NCBI GenBank assembly: GCA_947311585.1 | Contig: CAMZLQ010000002.1 | Coordinates: 1-51,405, forward strand | Source of the DNA: an uncultured Alcanivoracaceae bacterium | GTDB taxonomy: Bacteria; Pseudomonadota; Gammaproteobacteria; Xanthomonadales; Marinicellaceae | DNA length: 51,405 bases | Direction of reading: 5' to 3' | In this document: positions 50,396-51,405 of the stretch, piece by piece | Layout: every line of letters starts with the position of its first letter | Numbering within the stretch: the stretch's first letter is position 1 | Notes under the pieces: model-generated | The model's input: the letters and a program-made list of their open reading frames with translations, nothing else | The model's database searches: none | What the model was told of the DNA's origin: nothing | Program-made: the position numbers and the translations under genes

Positions 50396-51349
50396 TTATT
50401 TCCAAACAACTAGATTTTTGCCTTTGCTCTTTGCTTTATAAAGATTGTTGTCAGCTAAGCTTAGCATTTTGTCCATGGAATGGAATGATTCATAACTACT
50501 GGCAGCTCCAATACTAATAGTAATATTGAAGTTTTTATTATCAAAGTTGGTAAATACGTGTTTTTGCGTTAGTAAACGAATATTTTCTGCAAATGCAAGG
50601 TTTTCTTTAGAGGATGCATTTGGTGTTATAATTAAAAATTCTTCACCTCCAAACCGGACGATACAGCTTTTTTGTTTAGCGTTGTTTTTAAGAATTGATG
50701 CCAACTTTTGTATAACTGCATCACCAACCTGATGACCGTAATTATCATTGATTTTTTTAAAATCATCAATGTCAATCATAAGGACTGAACAATGGTGAAA
50801 GTTATTTGATTTTTGTTTGTCATGAAGAAAGGTGTTTTTCCATATTTCATAACCTCGACGATTGTAGACCTGAGTTAAATGATCATAAAGTGTTTGTTCG
50901 TGTATTTTTTTTGCAAACTTGTAATTGTCTCTCTCATTATCTAGAGCCTTAAATGCAAGAATTAAAGCAAAAACAAATGCCCCAAGAGAACGAATAAAAA
51001 TATTGTTTATGTATTCATAATTTTCTTCTGAGAAGAGGTACAGAATAAAAAAAGACAATAAAACGCCAACGGTTAAGGATACGACGAGTTGAAGTTTTGT
51101 ATAAAATGCTGAAATAATAATCATAACCAGAAGGAAATACTCCTAGGCTAAAGCAACATAAAATATTTTCCCATTAATTTGGGTGTGTAAATACATATAA
51201 GTACACAATGTTATGAAACCAAGAGGCATTAATAATCGAGGAATTGAGCTGTTGTATTTGTTCGAATGTATTAGGTAAAGAATTATAATTAAAGGGGTGC
51301 AAGCAATAAAGAGTATGTAAACTAAACTGTGTAAGTTAGTTTTAGACAT
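50396..51349 (-). pseudogene. Membrane-anchored GGDEF diguanylate cyclase interrupted by an in-frame TAG stop
   Basis: ORFs 51143-51349 and 50396-51124 are in the same frame (954 nt in total). The upstream ORF encodes TM helices, the downstream one TM helices plus GGDEF (IVRFGGEEFLIITP). Confidence 0.7.
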
Positions 51350-51405
51350 TTTTAATTCTGTCCTCGAATTCTATCACAAAACGGTTCAATGCAGGTTTCC
51401 ATCTA

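Noticed and set aside
1-51405. CRISPR arrays, tRNA or rRNA genes, prophage
   Set aside because: No regularly spaced repeats, cloverleaf-like sequences, rRNA-like tracts or phage structural genes were recognised.

Overview
This is a 51.4-kb window of low-GC, Gram-negative, gammaproteobacterial-type chromosome. It is mostly housekeeping genes with several accessory insertions. Recognisable blocks, left to right: partial hutU with a MarR-type regulator; an orphan ParE-like toxin; a thioester alpha-2-macroglobulin lipoprotein; cmk-rpsA-ihfB; prfC; a three-gene exported redox locus; gpmI; an ABC-F gene (YbiT-like); an RND efflux pair; proA-proB; a cyanophycin operon (iadA-cphB-cphA-NUDIX); an autotransporter/caspase-like pair followed by a 232-bp MITE; sucA-sucB-lpdA; a fused NuoE/NuoF (FdsB-like) gene; a decayed AbrB/PIN toxin-antitoxin locus; TPR-fdhD-phosphatase-membrane protein genes; and a GGDEF gene split by an in-frame stop. 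The best candidate for an undescribed system is 12778-16432. It encodes a pentaheme c-type cytochrome, an exported 198-aa protein with a possible copper-amine-oxidase N-domain, and an exported copper-amine-oxidase-like catalytic domain whose cofactor motif reads WYKY instead of NY(D/E)Y. I read this as a possible split amine oxidase/dehydrogenase that may pass electrons to a cytochrome. No CRISPR array, tRNA or rRNA was recognised. All family assignments come from reading motifs by eye; no database search was run.
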